A stretch of DNA of 64,000 bases from MedAcidi-G1 sp000817085 (GTDB lineage Bacteria > Actinomycetota > Acidimicrobiia > Acidimicrobiales > MedAcidi-G1), in contig JBJLAO010000003.1 of NCBI GenBank assembly GCA_045568635.1, forward strand, positions 248,001 to 312,000. Reading direction: 5' to 3'. The number at the start of each line of letters is the position of its first letter. Position 1 is the first letter of the stretch. Below, in pieces: positions 16,504 to 26,197 of this stretch. The notes under the pieces were generated by a model that saw nothing but the letters and a program-made list of their open reading frames with translations, was not told the origin of the DNA and ran no database searches. The translations under genes were made by a program, and so were the position numbers.

Positions 16504-17796
16504 TTAATTATCTAAATCCTTTATAGCCTCATTCAAGATTGCAATTCCTTCATCTATCTCATCTGCTGTGACAGTCATCGGTGGGGCTATGCGAATAACA
16601 TTTCCATAAAGCCCTCCTTTTCCGATAAGCAGACCCGCAGCCCTAGTAGCCTCCATTAGTTGACCTGCAGCTGGTGCATTGGGTTCAATCGAATCAGGGA
16701 TTACGGTCTCGATAGCTCGCATAAGACCTCTTCCTCGTGTCTCTGCTATCACAGACGAATCTGAAACCGCTTCACTTATTCCTTTTGCTAATCTTTCGCC
16801 CATTTCTTTTGAATTTTTTTGTGTGTCGTGTTCAAGCATGTAATTTATTGTGGCTAATGCTCCAGCCGATGCAATGGGGTTACCCCCAAAAGTGGAAATG
16901 GAGTTAGCTGGCATCGCTTCCATAACTTCTGCCCTGCCGACTACCCCCCCTAAAGCTAAACCGTTCCCAACTCCTTTAGCGAAAGTCATCATGTCAGGAA
17001 CTATTCCATGCGCCTGATAACCCCAAAAATTTTCTCCAGTTCTTCCCCAGCCAGTTTGTACTTCGTCAGAAATAAATAGAACACCTCTATTATCCAACTC
17101 TTTTTTCATTGCGCCGAAGAAACCGTCGGGTGGAGTAGCAAAACCACCTACACCTTGGATTGGTTCAGCGATCATAGCCGCTACATCTCCTGATGTCATC
17201 ATGTCAAAAACTTGGACAAGGTCATCGACGCAGGCGTTGGTGTAGTTTTCATCATCAAAGCTATTAAATGGACTGCGCAATCTATAACCGCCGTGAACAT
17301 AATTTACAGATAAGCCACTCAAGCTGGTGGGCGACCACGACCTATGAGAAGTAATTGCCACGGTCGAAAAGGACCGTCCGTGATAACTATTTCTAAGTGC
17401 CAAAATTTGATTCGAACGACGGTACGCAGTGGCTAACAATAAAGCTGCATCATTAGCTTCCGTTCCTGACGTAGTAAAAAAAACTCTGGCGTCCGGTATA
17501 CCTGATAATTCCGTAATCAGTTCTGCTAATTCAATCATTGGTTCTGACAAATACAAGGTTGAAGAATGAAGAACTTTAGATGCTTGTTCATTGATCGCTT
17601 TGGTCACTTCAGGTATGTCGTACCCAAGACTTGTTGTGAGAATCCCCCCAAAAAAATCAAGGTAGCGGTTTCCTTCGACGTCATAGACATGTCTACCTTC
17701 GCCATAATCCATAGAAATTGGAGGGTCATAATATAAAGCCAACCATGAAGGAAGAACCTCAGAATGACGTTTTAAAAGTTCTGAATTAGTTGCCAT
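16504..17796 (-). CDS. Class III PLP aminotransferase (beta-alanine/AGXT2-like)
   Basis: A 430-residue fold-type I PLP enzyme. The TSGTEAND phosphate-binding loop, the SYHGRSF segment, DEVQTGWGRTG, and Lys274 in MTFAKGVGNG (Schiff-base lysine) are all present. The sequence resembles the AGXT2-like subgroup that transfers amino groups from beta-alanine or beta-aminoisobutyrate to pyruvate or glyoxylate. In the operon it would act between beta-ureidopropionase and MMSDH, giving malonate or methylmalonate semialdehyde. The specific acceptor cannot be told. Confidence 0.92.
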   Translation of the reverse strand: MATNSELLKRHSEVLPSWLALYYDPPISMDYGEGRHVYDVEGNRYLDFFGGILTTSLGYDIPEVTKAINEQASKVLHSSTLYLSEPMIELAELITELSGIPDARVFFTTSGTEANDAALLLATAYRRSNQILALRNSYHGRSFSTVAITSHRSWSPTSLSGLSVNYVHGGYRLRSPFNSFDDENYTNACVDDLVQVFDMMTSGDVAAMIAEPIQGVGGFATPPDGFFGAMKKELDNRGVLFISDEVQTGWGRTGENFWGYQAHGIVPDMMTFAKGVGNGLALGGVVGRAEVMEAMPANSISTFGGNPIASAGALATINYMLEHDTQKNSKEMGERLAKGISEAVSDSSVIAETRGRGLMRAIETVIPDSIEPNAPAAGQLMEATRAAGLLIGKGGLYGNVIRIAPPMTVTADEIDEGIAILNEAIKDLDN

Positions 17797-17815
17797 GCTT
17801 ATCCGTCTCCAAAGC

Positions 17816-18658
17816 CTAGGGGGTTACTAGATCTTCATAAGTGCTGGGTCTACGGTCTCTGTAAAAGGCCCACTGATTACGAACTTCATCGATCATTTCC
17901 AAATCTAAGTCTCTTATTATCAATTCTTCTTCTTGATCTGAACAAACATCTCCGACGAACTGGCCTCGTGGGTCAGCAAAATAAGTTGTTCCATAAAAAT
18001 CATTTTCTCCTAGTGGCTCGATTCCCACCCGATTAATTGCTCCCACGAAATACATATTCGCAACCGCCGATGCGGGCTGTTCAAGTTTCCACAAGTAAGA
18101 AGAAAGACCTCTGCTTGTCGCAGATGGATTGAACACAATTTGAGCCCCGTTCATTCCTAAAGCGCGCCAACCTTCTGGGAAATGTCTGTCATAGCAAATA
18201 TAAACTCCAACTCGACCAACAGCCGTTTGAAAAACAGGAAAACCTGAATTGCCAGGCTTGAAATAAAACTTTTCCCAAAATCCATTAACCTGCGGAATAT
18301 GAGTTTTACGATATTTGCCTAAGTAAGTTCCATCAGCATCAATTACTGCTGCTGTGTTGTATAAAAAACCTTCTTTTTCTTTCTCATACATGGGCAGCAC
18401 TAATACCATCCCAAGTTCTGACGCCAATTCTTGAAAACGCTTTACAGTTGGACCATCCGGAATTGCTTCTGCATAGCCGTAATATTCAATTTCTTGGACT
18501 TGACAAAAATAAGGACCATAGAAGAGCTCTTGAAAACACATTATTTGAGCGCCTTGGCTAGCTGCCTCACGAAGATATTGTTCATGAAGGTCAATCATTG
18601 ATTCTTTATCGCCTGTCCACCTTGTTTGAACCATCGCAGAACGTACTACATTTGACAT
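17816..18658 (-). CDS. Beta-ureidopropionase (nitrilase-superfamily carbamoylamidase)
   Basis: A 280-residue CN-hydrolase with the full Glu-Lys-Cys triad: Glu44 in FQELFYGPYFC, Lys118 in KYRKTHIP, and Cys155 in ICYDRHFPEGWR. It hydrolyses N-carbamoyl-beta-alanine to beta-alanine, CO2 and ammonia; N-carbamoylputrescine amidase is the close alternative. AGGAG sits 7 nt before the ATG. It is the first gene of the catabolic operon. The upstream 118-nt gap (18659-18776) is AT-rich and probably holds the operon promoter, but no clear boxes are seen. Confidence 0.92.
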   Translation of the reverse strand: MSNVVRSAMVQTRWTGDKESMIDLHEQYLREAASQGAQIMCFQELFYGPYFCQVQEIEYYGYAEAIPDGPTVKRFQELASELGMVLVLPMYEKEKEGFLYNTAAVIDADGTYLGKYRKTHIPQVNGFWEKFYFKPGNSGFPVFQTAVGRVGVYICYDRHFPEGWRALGMNGAQIVFNPSATSRGLSSYLWKLEQPASAVANMYFVGAINRVGIEPLGENDFYGTTYFADPRGQFVGDVCSDQEEELIIRDLDLEMIDEVRNQWAFYRDRRPSTYEDLVTP

Positions 18659-18776
18659 CTAATTCTCCTAATTTTCTTATTACAGAAGATTAACCAATAA
18701 CTACCGGTTTCTTAATGAGGCTAGCGCTTTGCTTTAACCACCCACAATTTTAATTATTCTGAATTTAGAATTTAAT

Positions 18777-19994
18777 TTAGTTTTCGGGAGAAGATAGGCC
18801 TTTTAGCTCTTCAGACTGTAAATCTCTAGGTTTTGTTTCCAATTCCTCTGGAGAATCAATCACCTCATTACCAATACCTAAATCTGGAAATTTTCGAAGG
18901 GTTGACATCAAACGTCCATCAACTGACCCGATCATGGTGTTATAAGCATTAACGGCTGAATTTAGACCCCGTCCTGTTTTATCCATATGCCCAAGAACAG
19001 TTCCAATTCTTTCGTACAATTCTTCACCCAGATCTGCTATTTCTTTAGCATGTTCAGTGATTCGGGCTTCTTGCCATCCGCGCGCAACTGCCCACAAAAG
19101 GGCCAAAAGATTTACTGGTGAAGCAAGTAAAACCCTTTTTTCCATTGCGTCTTGCAAAAGTGACACATCAACTCTCAGAGCATCTGCTAGAAAAGATTCC
19201 CCTGGAACGAATAAAACTACAAATTCTGGTGCAGGGCCATCATTTTGCTCCCAGTACTTGCGACCTGCTAGTGCATTAACATGCGATCTCAAGGCGGATG
19301 CATGACGAGACAAATGACTTTCTATCTCAGCTTGGTCAGAAGACTCTTGTGCTTCAAGATAGGCATCCAAAGGAACTTTCGCATCCACTGCTAAATGTGC
19401 TCCATTCGGGAGTCTCACCCTGACATCTGGCCTTCCAATATTACCGCTCCTATTTTCACCAGTTGCCTGTTCCTCATAATCACAATAAGGCGCCATACCG
19501 GCTAGTTCGATTACGTTACGAAGTTGATTTTCTCCCCAAGCGCCACGAGCAGTAGGTGAACGTAATGCTTCAGTTAATGCAACATTAGAAGCGCTTAGTT
19601 CGCCCATCCTCGATGTTAAAGTTTCAACTGCACCTTTCTCTTTGTCGTGAGCTGATCGAAGCTCACTAACTGTTTTTCCTAGTTGGTCAATCTGTTTTGT
19701 AAAAGGGTCAAGCAAACCTTTTGTTTGCTCTTTAACAACGTTCATTCTTTCAGAGGCCAGAGTCAAAAATTGTTCATTATTATCTTTAAGTGCTTTGGTG
19801 GCTACTTCTCCCATTTGAGCTTTAAGTTCTGAAGTCAATTGCGTAACCATCGATGCCATTTCGTCTTTATCATTGGGTTCGTTAGTATCTGCTTTTGAAG
19901 AGGCCTTTTGGCTCCTAATTGCTTTTATCGAGACTAAAAGACTTGCTGATAGAGCAATAAGTAAAAAAACAATAATGATTGCAGAAGAATCCAT
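18777..19994 (-). CDS. rmuC: RmuC-family DNA recombination protein
   Basis: A 405-residue RmuC homologue. An N-terminal transmembrane helix (AIIIVFLLIALSASLLVSI) is followed by a long coiled coil (about residues 40-140) and the conserved nuclease-like core with RGAWGENQLRNVIELAGM, RPDVRVRLPNGAHLAVDAKVPLDAY and FVPGESFLADAL. RmuC limits inversions at repeats in E. coli; the mechanism is poorly known. It is a stand-alone housekeeping gene separating the pyrimidine operon from the next genes. Confidence 0.93.
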   Translation of the reverse strand: MDSSAIIIVFLLIALSASLLVSIKAIRSQKASSKADTNEPNDKDEMASMVTQLTSELKAQMGEVATKALKDNNEQFLTLASERMNVVKEQTKGLLDPFTKQIDQLGKTVSELRSAHDKEKGAVETLTSRMGELSASNVALTEALRSPTARGAWGENQLRNVIELAGMAPYCDYEEQATGENRSGNIGRPDVRVRLPNGAHLAVDAKVPLDAYLEAQESSDQAEIESHLSRHASALRSHVNALAGRKYWEQNDGPAPEFVVLFVPGESFLADALRVDVSLLQDAMEKRVLLASPVNLLALLWAVARGWQEARITEHAKEIADLGEELYERIGTVLGHMDKTGRGLNSAVNAYNTMIGSVDGRLMSTLRKFPDLGIGNEVIDSPEELETKPRDLQSEELKGLSSPEN

Positions 19995-20117
19995 ATAACG
20001 AGATTATGCAATAGGTGGGACATATTCGCTCATGCAGGAATTTTTTGATAAGAAGATTAACTTTTAGCGCGCTCAAACTAAACAAACTTTTATGATTAGA
20101 GATATGAAGGTGAAAAA

Positions 20118-20831
20118 ATGAGCGAAATTCCTCTAATCGGTATTACAGGGCGCCGAAAAAAAGGAAGCGATGTAAATGGAGTGCTTTCTGTTCAAGGGGA
20201 ATTAGATATAGATCTTTTTTTTACTAACTACGGACGACAAGTAAGCATGGCTGGAGGTATACCCGTACTCATACCACGTGACGCAACTGCTCAAGTTGTG
20301 TCAAAACTAGATGGGATAGTTCTAAGTGGTGGAGCTGATGTGGACCCAAAAATTCACTCCCCTGAAGAAGACCCGAGTTTGAGTAAATTTGAACCGGGAC
20401 GCGACAGTCATGAATTTGAAATCCTTACTGGAGCTATTGAAAACGACATTCCTGTTTTAGGAATTTGTAGGGGTTTGCAGGTAATTAATGTTCACGCAGG
20501 GGGTACTCTTTTTCAAGATATTCCAGATCACGCGAATATCAACAGGCCCTGTGATGACAGACATCACAAGGTTCGTTTCGGAGAAAATTCAATATTGTCA
20601 GGAATCTACGGTTCTGAAATCGAAGTCAACTCACTGCATCATCAAGCAATAGACAAGATCGGTGAAGGAATAAAAGCGACGGGCTGGTCTTCGGGAGGGG
20701 AAGCCACTGAAGAGGTTATAGAAGCAATAGAGATTGAAAATAGTCAGATTCTTGCTGTTCAATGGCACCCTGAATTGTTGCCAGGTGCAGATCCGATTTT
20801 TAACTGGCTAATAACTCATGCAACGAAATAA
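20118..20831 (+). CDS. Class I glutamine amidotransferase-like hydrolase (peptidase C26, PuuD-like)
   Basis: A 237-residue protein with the nucleophile elbow LGICRGLQVINV, the oxyanion region LSGGADVDP and the QWHPE motif (catalytic His and Glu). This family includes gamma-glutamyl-GABA hydrolase, which releases GABA from the gamma-glutamylated polyamine pathway. No Puu synthetase or oxidase gene is nearby, so the substrate is not assigned. The start has AAGGTGAAAA before the ATG. It converges with the alpha/beta hydrolase gene 5 nt downstream. Confidence 0.9.
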   Translation: MSEIPLIGITGRRKKGSDVNGVLSVQGELDIDLFFTNYGRQVSMAGGIPVLIPRDATAQVVSKLDGIVLSGGADVDPKIHSPEEDPSLSKFEPGRDSHEFEILTGAIENDIPVLGICRGLQVINVHAGGTLFQDIPDHANINRPCDDRHHKVRFGENSILSGIYGSEIEVNSLHHQAIDKIGEGIKATGWSSGGEATEEVIEAIEIENSQILAVQWHPELLPGADPIFNWLITHATK

Positions 20832-20836
20832 ATACT

Positions 20837-21721
20837 CTAATTAAAATCAAGTTTTGATTTCTCTACTAAATCATCAAAAACTTGAAAAATTTCTTCCCAA
20901 GTCTCTTCAGGCATACTGTGACCCATTCCTTCTATTTCAACTAGACGGCAATCTTTAATAGCCTTTGCTGTTTCTTTCCCTCCTCTAAGGGGCACCAAAC
21001 GATCAGCGGTTCCGTGGATCACAGTTGCTTGAATAGACAGTGTTTCTAACTCTGGCCGGCGATCTCCATCAGCCAAGATCGCTGTTAATTGTCTAGTTGT
21101 TCCTGCGGGATTCCATGCACGATCAATAGAAGTTGCGACTAGCTCACGAAGATTTTCTGGAAGAGGAAATTTTTCACCATGAATGAGTCGTGCAGATTTA
21201 AGGCCACTTTCTATCCGCCCTTCTCTAGTTCCAGAATCAGGTTCCATCAGTTCCATCGTCAGTTGATACTCAGGTCTAATAAAACGCGGAGTAGACATAA
21301 TTGAACAAAGAGAAGCAACACGCTCAGGATGATTTAACGCAAATCTTTGAACGATCATTCCACCCATCGACGCTCCTATCAAATGAGCTTTATCTATTTC
21401 TAGTGAATCCAGTACGCCAACAGCATCATCAGCCATATCTGACAAAGAGTAAGGCGACTTTATTTTCCTTCCAAATAGAGAAGATAGGTAAGTTCTATTC
21501 ATATTTGGTTCACCTGCCTCGTCAAACCATGTTGATAATCCAACATCACGGTTATCGAAGCGAATAACAAAATATCCTCGTTCGGAAAGTTGCTTGCAAA
21601 AATCTTCAGGCCAGGCGGTCATCTGTGCCCCAAGACCCATTACCAACAACACTGCAGGGTTTTCTCTATTACCTATTGTCTCTACTTCAAGGGTTATACC
21701 GTTGGCTTTGATTTGTGGCAT
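20837..21721 (-). CDS. Alpha/beta hydrolase
   Basis: A 294-residue alpha/beta-fold hydrolase. The nucleophile elbow GASMGGMIV carries Ser, the oxyanion segment is VMGLGAQMTAW, the acid lies near GTADRLVP, and the catalytic His is in GMGHSMPEE. RFDNRDVGLST is typical of this esterase/haloperoxidase-like group. AGAGGAG precedes the ATG. The substrate is unknown; a lipase/esterase role is the default guess. Confidence 0.9.
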   Translation of the reverse strand: MPQIKANGITLEVETIGNRENPAVLLVMGLGAQMTAWPEDFCKQLSERGYFVIRFDNRDVGLSTWFDEAGEPNMNRTYLSSLFGRKIKSPYSLSDMADDAVGVLDSLEIDKAHLIGASMGGMIVQRFALNHPERVASLCSIMSTPRFIRPEYQLTMELMEPDSGTREGRIESGLKSARLIHGEKFPLPENLRELVATSIDRAWNPAGTTRQLTAILADGDRRPELETLSIQATVIHGTADRLVPLRGGKETAKAIKDCRLVEIEGMGHSMPEETWEEIFQVFDDLVEKSKLDFN

Positions 21722-21785
21722 TTTTGCTGGCTCCTCTTGAGTAGAAATAATTCCAATATTTTAAAGTAATTATCAAGCAGGAAGC

Positions 21786-22418
21786 CTATTGGAAATTAGC
21801 TTCGATCAACTTTACCGGTAAACCTGAAAGTAAAACTTTCTCACCTTTTGCTTCAAAACCCCAGCTTTCAAAAAGGCCTTTTATTAATTCAACATCAACT
21901 TTGGTCATTTCTTCTTCATGGTCATGATGAGTTTCATGTTGAGGATGTTTAGGGTCTGTAAAATCTTCGTCCACTAACAAAACTCTTCCCCGTGGTGCAA
22001 TTACTCTTGCTATTTCTTTTATGGAGCCTTCCAAATCAGTCCAATGATGAACCGCATTCACTGCACATACAACGTCAGTTGACTCTTTTGACAAAGGGAT
22101 TTTTTCTGCGACACCTGCTTCTACTGTTATAAGACCAGGGTTTTTTTGGAACTGCCTTCTAAAACCCAAAATAGCTCTCATAAATCTAGATGGATCAATG
22201 GCTACAACATGGGCACCTCTACTGGCAGCTTCTACAGATGCAGGACCCATTCCCGCCCCTATATCTAGAACATTTTCACCTTTTTGAAGATCTACTAATC
22301 GAATCACTTCTTTACTTAAAGGTGAGTTCCAAAATTTTGGAAGTTTGAGCGCCCATGAAATCTTGGCTCTTACACCTTTATCGTGCTCATGTCTGTATCT
22401 GTCGAATTCATTTACCAA
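21786..22418 (-). CDS. Class I SAM-dependent methyltransferase
   Basis: A 210-residue Rossmann-fold methyltransferase. Motif I is VLDIGAGMGPASVEAASRG, the acidic residue after the second strand is in VVAIDPS, and VCAVNAVHHW is motif IV-like. It resembles methyltransferase domain 11 proteins. The start is a TTG at 22418 with GAGGAA at good spacing. A His-rich stretch (HPQHETHHDHEEE) in the second half is unusual and might bind metal. The acceptor is unknown. Confidence 0.88.
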   Translation of the reverse strand: MVNEFDRYRHEHDKGVRAKISWALKLPKFWNSPLSKEVIRLVDLQKGENVLDIGAGMGPASVEAASRGAHVVAIDPSRFMRAILGFRRQFQKNPGLITVEAGVAEKIPLSKESTDVVCAVNAVHHWTDLEGSIKEIARVIAPRGRVLLVDEDFTDPKHPQHETHHDHEEEMTKVDVELIKGLFESWGFEAKGEKVLLSGLPVKLIEANFQ

Positions 22419-22515
22419 TTTTGTTCCTCATTTCTAAATTGATAATGCCACAAAAAATACCTTCTTAAAGACTTCAAAATCTTCAGACTTAGTTAATTTC
22501 AAATAGACTCTTTCG

Positions 22516-23724
22516 ATGTCGGATTCTTTTAAAGGCGTAGATAAGCCAAAGCTATTCCCTTACTTTTTGATACTTTTTGGTATGTCTGCAGGATTGTCTA
22601 GCGTCATCACTTTAGTTGCAGAATTCAAACAAGAACTTGGCTTTTCAAACTTTGAAATTGGTTTAACAATTTTCTGCGGATTTGCTGCTTCCTTTATTGC
22701 ACTAATAACTCTTTCCCCGCAAGCCGATCGTGGCCGATCGCCAATACTTCTTAAGTTAGGTTTACTCTTAGGTATCATCGCCCTATTTTTTATGGCTGTA
22801 GGTGATTCACTTTGGTATTTCATAATTGGCAGAAGTTTATTTGGTTTTGCTTTGGGTGCAGCTTCTCCTGCCGCCCGAAGAACTGTGATAGTCGCGAATC
22901 CTGACGAATTAGGAAAAAATCTTGGAAAGTTAGGAGCATACGATGTAGCTGGTTGGGTCGTAGGACCGGCCCTTACTGCTGCCCTAAACGCTATCGGCAA
23001 TTTCAGAACACCTTTTTGGGTAATGGGTGTAGCTCTAATCTTCTTATTGCCTACAGCATGGAAGGCTAAACCTGACGCGGCTGACCGTGATTTCCAAAAG
23101 AAAAAGCCCTTAGATTTATTTCGTATACGGAGACTCAACGGCGCTCTTCTAATACTGAGTGCATATTTTGTTTTTATTGGAGCTTTCGAGGCTGTTTGGG
23201 TTCTAGAACTTGACTTTCGAGGTGCATCACAATGGCAAATCGGTGTTGCACTCACACTTGCAGCACTTCCAATACCTGTCTTAGCAATGAAAGGTGGGAT
23301 CCTAGCCCAACGCTTTGGAGCCAGACGTTGGACATTAGGAACTATGAGCATTTGCGCTGTCTTTGTTGCTAGCTTTGGAATCTTTGAAGGTCTTATAACT
23401 CTCATTATTTTAACAATTCTTAGTTCTATCTTCGAGGGATTGGGTTTCCCTGCAGGACCAATGCTCGTTTCAGTTTCAGTACCTGAAGAACGTCAAGCTG
23501 CCGCACAAGGTCTAGCAGGTGCAACTGAAGTCGCCGCTGGGGCTTTAGCTTCCATTGCTGCTGCAGTAATTTACCAAACTACAAATGACACGGTTGTTTG
23601 GATTACAACTTCAATAGTAATGATCGTGCTGCTAGTTTTTGGTTGGATATTAACTAAACCTCCTGATGGCAAACCAATCAAACCTGACGTACCATTTGAT
23701 TTAAAGAGGAGGCTTTTCGAATGA
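22516..23724 (+). CDS. MFS transporter
   Basis: A 402-residue membrane protein with about 12 hydrophobic segments, a central cytoplasmic loop (RDFQKKKPLDLFRIRR) and MFS-type charged loops such as PQADRGRSP after the second helix. It resembles drug/metabolite exporters. The following aminotransferase overlaps it by 4 nt (ATGA), so the two are translationally coupled; the transporter probably moves a substrate or product of that enzyme (inference). There is no clear Shine-Dalgarno site before the ATG. Confidence 0.9.
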   Translation: MSDSFKGVDKPKLFPYFLILFGMSAGLSSVITLVAEFKQELGFSNFEIGLTIFCGFAASFIALITLSPQADRGRSPILLKLGLLLGIIALFFMAVGDSLWYFIIGRSLFGFALGAASPAARRTVIVANPDELGKNLGKLGAYDVAGWVVGPALTAALNAIGNFRTPFWVMGVALIFLLPTAWKAKPDAADRDFQKKKPLDLFRIRRLNGALLILSAYFVFIGAFEAVWVLELDFRGASQWQIGVALTLAALPIPVLAMKGGILAQRFGARRWTLGTMSICAVFVASFGIFEGLITLIILTILSSIFEGLGFPAGPMLVSVSVPEERQAAAQGLAGATEVAAGALASIAAAVIYQTTNDTVVWITTSIVMIVLLVFGWILTKPPDGKPIKPDVPFDLKRRLFE

Positions 23725-24935
23725 CACAAGAAACACACCCCCTACTTCACGGATTTGCTCCACCTTTAAAAACCGAATCCGACTTTATAAATATTGTCCG
23801 TGGGGAAGGTTGTCTAGTTTGGGACGATCAAGACAACAAATACATAGACTCCATGGCTAACCTTTGGCTTTGCCAGATTGGGCATGGAAGAACTGAAGTA
23901 ATTGAAGCCGTAACAAAACAGATGAAAACTCTCGAGGCTTACAATATCTTTGACCCTTTTACTAATGAACCGGCAGCCAAATTAGCTGAAATGGTGGCTG
24001 AAAGATCACCTCACCCTGAGGGACGTGTTTTTCTAAGCTGTTCTGGATCAGAAGCAGTAGATACTGCTCTCAAGCTTGCAAGGCTATATCAGCAATTACG
24101 TGGAGAAAATGAAAAGCAAATCATCGTTCGGCGCACGAACGGTTATCACGGTACTAACTTCGGAGGAACAAGTGCTCAGGGGATCGCGCCGAATAGAGAA
24201 GGCTGGGGGGATTTGGTGCCTCATTTCATAGAAGTGCCAAATAATGATCTTGAAGCGACCGCGACTATTTTTGCGAATCATGGAAACCAGATTGCTGCAA
24301 TGATTGTTGAACCCATTCAAGGAGCGGGCGGTGTTCATCCACCTGTCGATGGCTATTTAGAAGGCCTCCGAAAGCTCTGCGATGATAACGGTGCTTTGCT
24401 TATTTTCGATGAAGTTGTTTGTGGTTTTGGTCGTACAGGAAAATGGTTCGGAGCTCAACATTTTGGTGTCAGTCCAGACTTAATGACTTTTGCCAAAGGT
24501 GTTACTTCCGGCTACCTGCCCTTATCGGGTGTAATTGTTTCTAGAAAAGTTTGCGATATTTTTGAAGAGCCTGATTTCATCCTCAGAACTGGCTACACAT
24601 ATTCAGGTCATCCAACTTCTTGTGCGGCTGGTATTGCAAATTTAGAATTAATTGAAAGTGAATCTTTGGTCGATCGAGCAAGCCATGTTGGAAATCAAAT
24701 TAGAACTGGTTTGGAGTCATTACAAGCAGATGGTCTTATTGAATCTTGGCGCGGAACTGGTGCTGTTTATGCAGTTGAAATTACTCAAGATCCAATAAAA
24801 ACAAGAAATGAAATTCTGTCAAATGGCGTAATACTAAGAGCCATAGCTAATGCACTTGCAATTTGCCCCCCATTAACGATTAGTGATGCAGAAATTGGTC
24901 AGGTAATTGACACAATGGCTGAAGTTTTGAAATAA
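23721..24935 (+). CDS. Class III PLP aminotransferase
   Basis: A 404-residue omega-aminotransferase-like enzyme with the SGSEAVD phosphate loop, GYHGTNFGGTS, DEVVCGFGRTG and Schiff-base Lys259 in MTFAKGVTSGYLP. It differs clearly from the beta-alanine aminotransferase at 16504, so it is likely to act on another amine (putrescine-, taurine- or other omega-amino-like). Its coupling to the MFS gene is the only context. It converges with the PhyH-like gene. Confidence 0.9.
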   Translation: MTQETHPLLHGFAPPLKTESDFINIVRGEGCLVWDDQDNKYIDSMANLWLCQIGHGRTEVIEAVTKQMKTLEAYNIFDPFTNEPAAKLAEMVAERSPHPEGRVFLSCSGSEAVDTALKLARLYQQLRGENEKQIIVRRTNGYHGTNFGGTSAQGIAPNREGWGDLVPHFIEVPNNDLEATATIFANHGNQIAAMIVEPIQGAGGVHPPVDGYLEGLRKLCDDNGALLIFDEVVCGFGRTGKWFGAQHFGVSPDLMTFAKGVTSGYLPLSGVIVSRKVCDIFEEPDFILRTGYTYSGHPTSCAAGIANLELIESESLVDRASHVGNQIRTGLESLQADGLIESWRGTGAVYAVEITQDPIKTRNEILSNGVILRAIANALAICPPLTISDAEIGQVIDTMAEVLK

Positions 24936-24949
24936 AACTACGAAAAAGT

Positions 24950-26176
24950 TCAATCCTGATTATGAGATGGAGCTTGACTTACTTTCAAATAAGCTTCTTC
25001 TCTTACTTTTGAAATCCGGTCCGCACCAATTTTTTTACCTTTATGCGGTAAAACAAAACTTGAATACATCACTCGTCTTTCTGTCTCTGTAGGAGGATGA
25101 CTCATATGAAGTGTGCACGACAAATGAACTGTGACATCACCTGTTTCAGTAGGCAAATTAACAATAGGTAGATCAAGATAAGGATGAATAAAATTAGGTT
25201 GTAAATTAGCTCTGTGCGAACCTGCTACCACTGCCAATTGGCCACTTCTAGAATCTGCTCCTGTAACTGAAATCCCAACCGTGATAGAAGAGCAGTCATA
25301 GGAATGCCTTCCAAGGCTGCAGTCTTTATGCCAAGGAAGATCAGAGATTCCCTCTACCACTCCGATTGGTTTTACTAAAGCTTCAATCGCATTTTCATCG
25401 TTACTTCCATTCCAAGCAATACTGTGCCCATCCCCAGGTATCGCTGCGATTCTCTCGTGTTGCCCCTCTCTAAGAAGTCTTTTTACAGATTCTGATTGAC
25501 TCTGAAAATACTGAAGACGAACGCAACGATCTTTTCCGTCTTCTGTCTTCGCCCACCAAGATCTACCATCACCTCTCTCATATTTTTCTATAGCTCCATC
25601 CATATCGTTAGAAATTTCGGCCATTAACTCTCGGCTCCACCACCCTTTAAGGTGTAAATAACCTGTCTGCGATAAAAACCATGAGATTTCTTCGTCAGAA
25701 TCTTCTTGGGTAAAAGACCGGTTCAAATCAAGAGATCCTCCATCTTGATTTAAGAAATCAATTTCACCTGGTTTGTGAACTGATCTTCCATCAATTATTG
25801 CCCTGATAACAGGCCACCACTTTAAAAATCGAAAATGCTCTTTTAAAGGCAAGTCAATTACTTTGGACGTAGCCAACGATTGGGGGGTCTGTATGTCTTG
25901 CACTAAATCAGAAAATGAAATCTCGTCCAAATCGACAATTACAGAGGCATTAGATACACCTGGCTCTAATTTAATCTCTCTCTCCAAAGGAATAAGAGTA
26001 AATGATTTTTTTGAAACCCTGATGCCTAATGGTCGGCAACCTAGAATTTGAGTCCCTTCAGACGCAATCAAAGAATTTTGTTCTAGCAATAATGGTAATT
26101 GATCATCAATCCATGCATCTGGATCAATTTGATCAACATCACTGTCTAAACGGGAACGTACATCAACTGAAAACAT
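24950..26176 (-). CDS. PhyH-like Fe(II)/2-oxoglutarate dioxygenase
   Basis: A 408-residue protein. The second half shows the phytanoyl-CoA-dioxygenase-type pattern: WHKD (His-x-Asp metal ligands) in DLPWHKDCSLGRH, SGQLAVVAGSHRANLQP as the conserved SHR segment, then CTLHMSHPP (second metal His) and an Arg-rich ERRVMYSSF for 2-oxoglutarate binding. About 150 N-terminal residues are not recognised. It probably hydroxylates a lipid or small metabolite in the cytosol. Its neighbours give no pathway. A chlorinating variant is unlikely because the acidic ligand Asp is present. Confidence 0.85.
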   Translation of the reverse strand: MFSVDVRSRLDSDVDQIDPDAWIDDQLPLLLEQNSLIASEGTQILGCRPLGIRVSKKSFTLIPLEREIKLEPGVSNASVIVDLDEISFSDLVQDIQTPQSLATSKVIDLPLKEHFRFLKWWPVIRAIIDGRSVHKPGEIDFLNQDGGSLDLNRSFTQEDSDEEISWFLSQTGYLHLKGWWSRELMAEISNDMDGAIEKYERGDGRSWWAKTEDGKDRCVRLQYFQSQSESVKRLLREGQHERIAAIPGDGHSIAWNGSNDENAIEALVKPIGVVEGISDLPWHKDCSLGRHSYDCSSITVGISVTGADSRSGQLAVVAGSHRANLQPNFIHPYLDLPIVNLPTETGDVTVHLSCTLHMSHPPTETERRVMYSSFVLPHKGKKIGADRISKVREEAYLKVSQAPSHNQD

Positions 26177-26197
26177 AGAAAATACTTTTCTTCAACG

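Noticed and set aside
22560..23405. Open frame of 281 codons on the minus strand inside the MFS gene
   Set aside because: No recognisable protein, antisense to a clear transporter, with low-complexity Lys/Ala/Pro composition typical of shadow frames.
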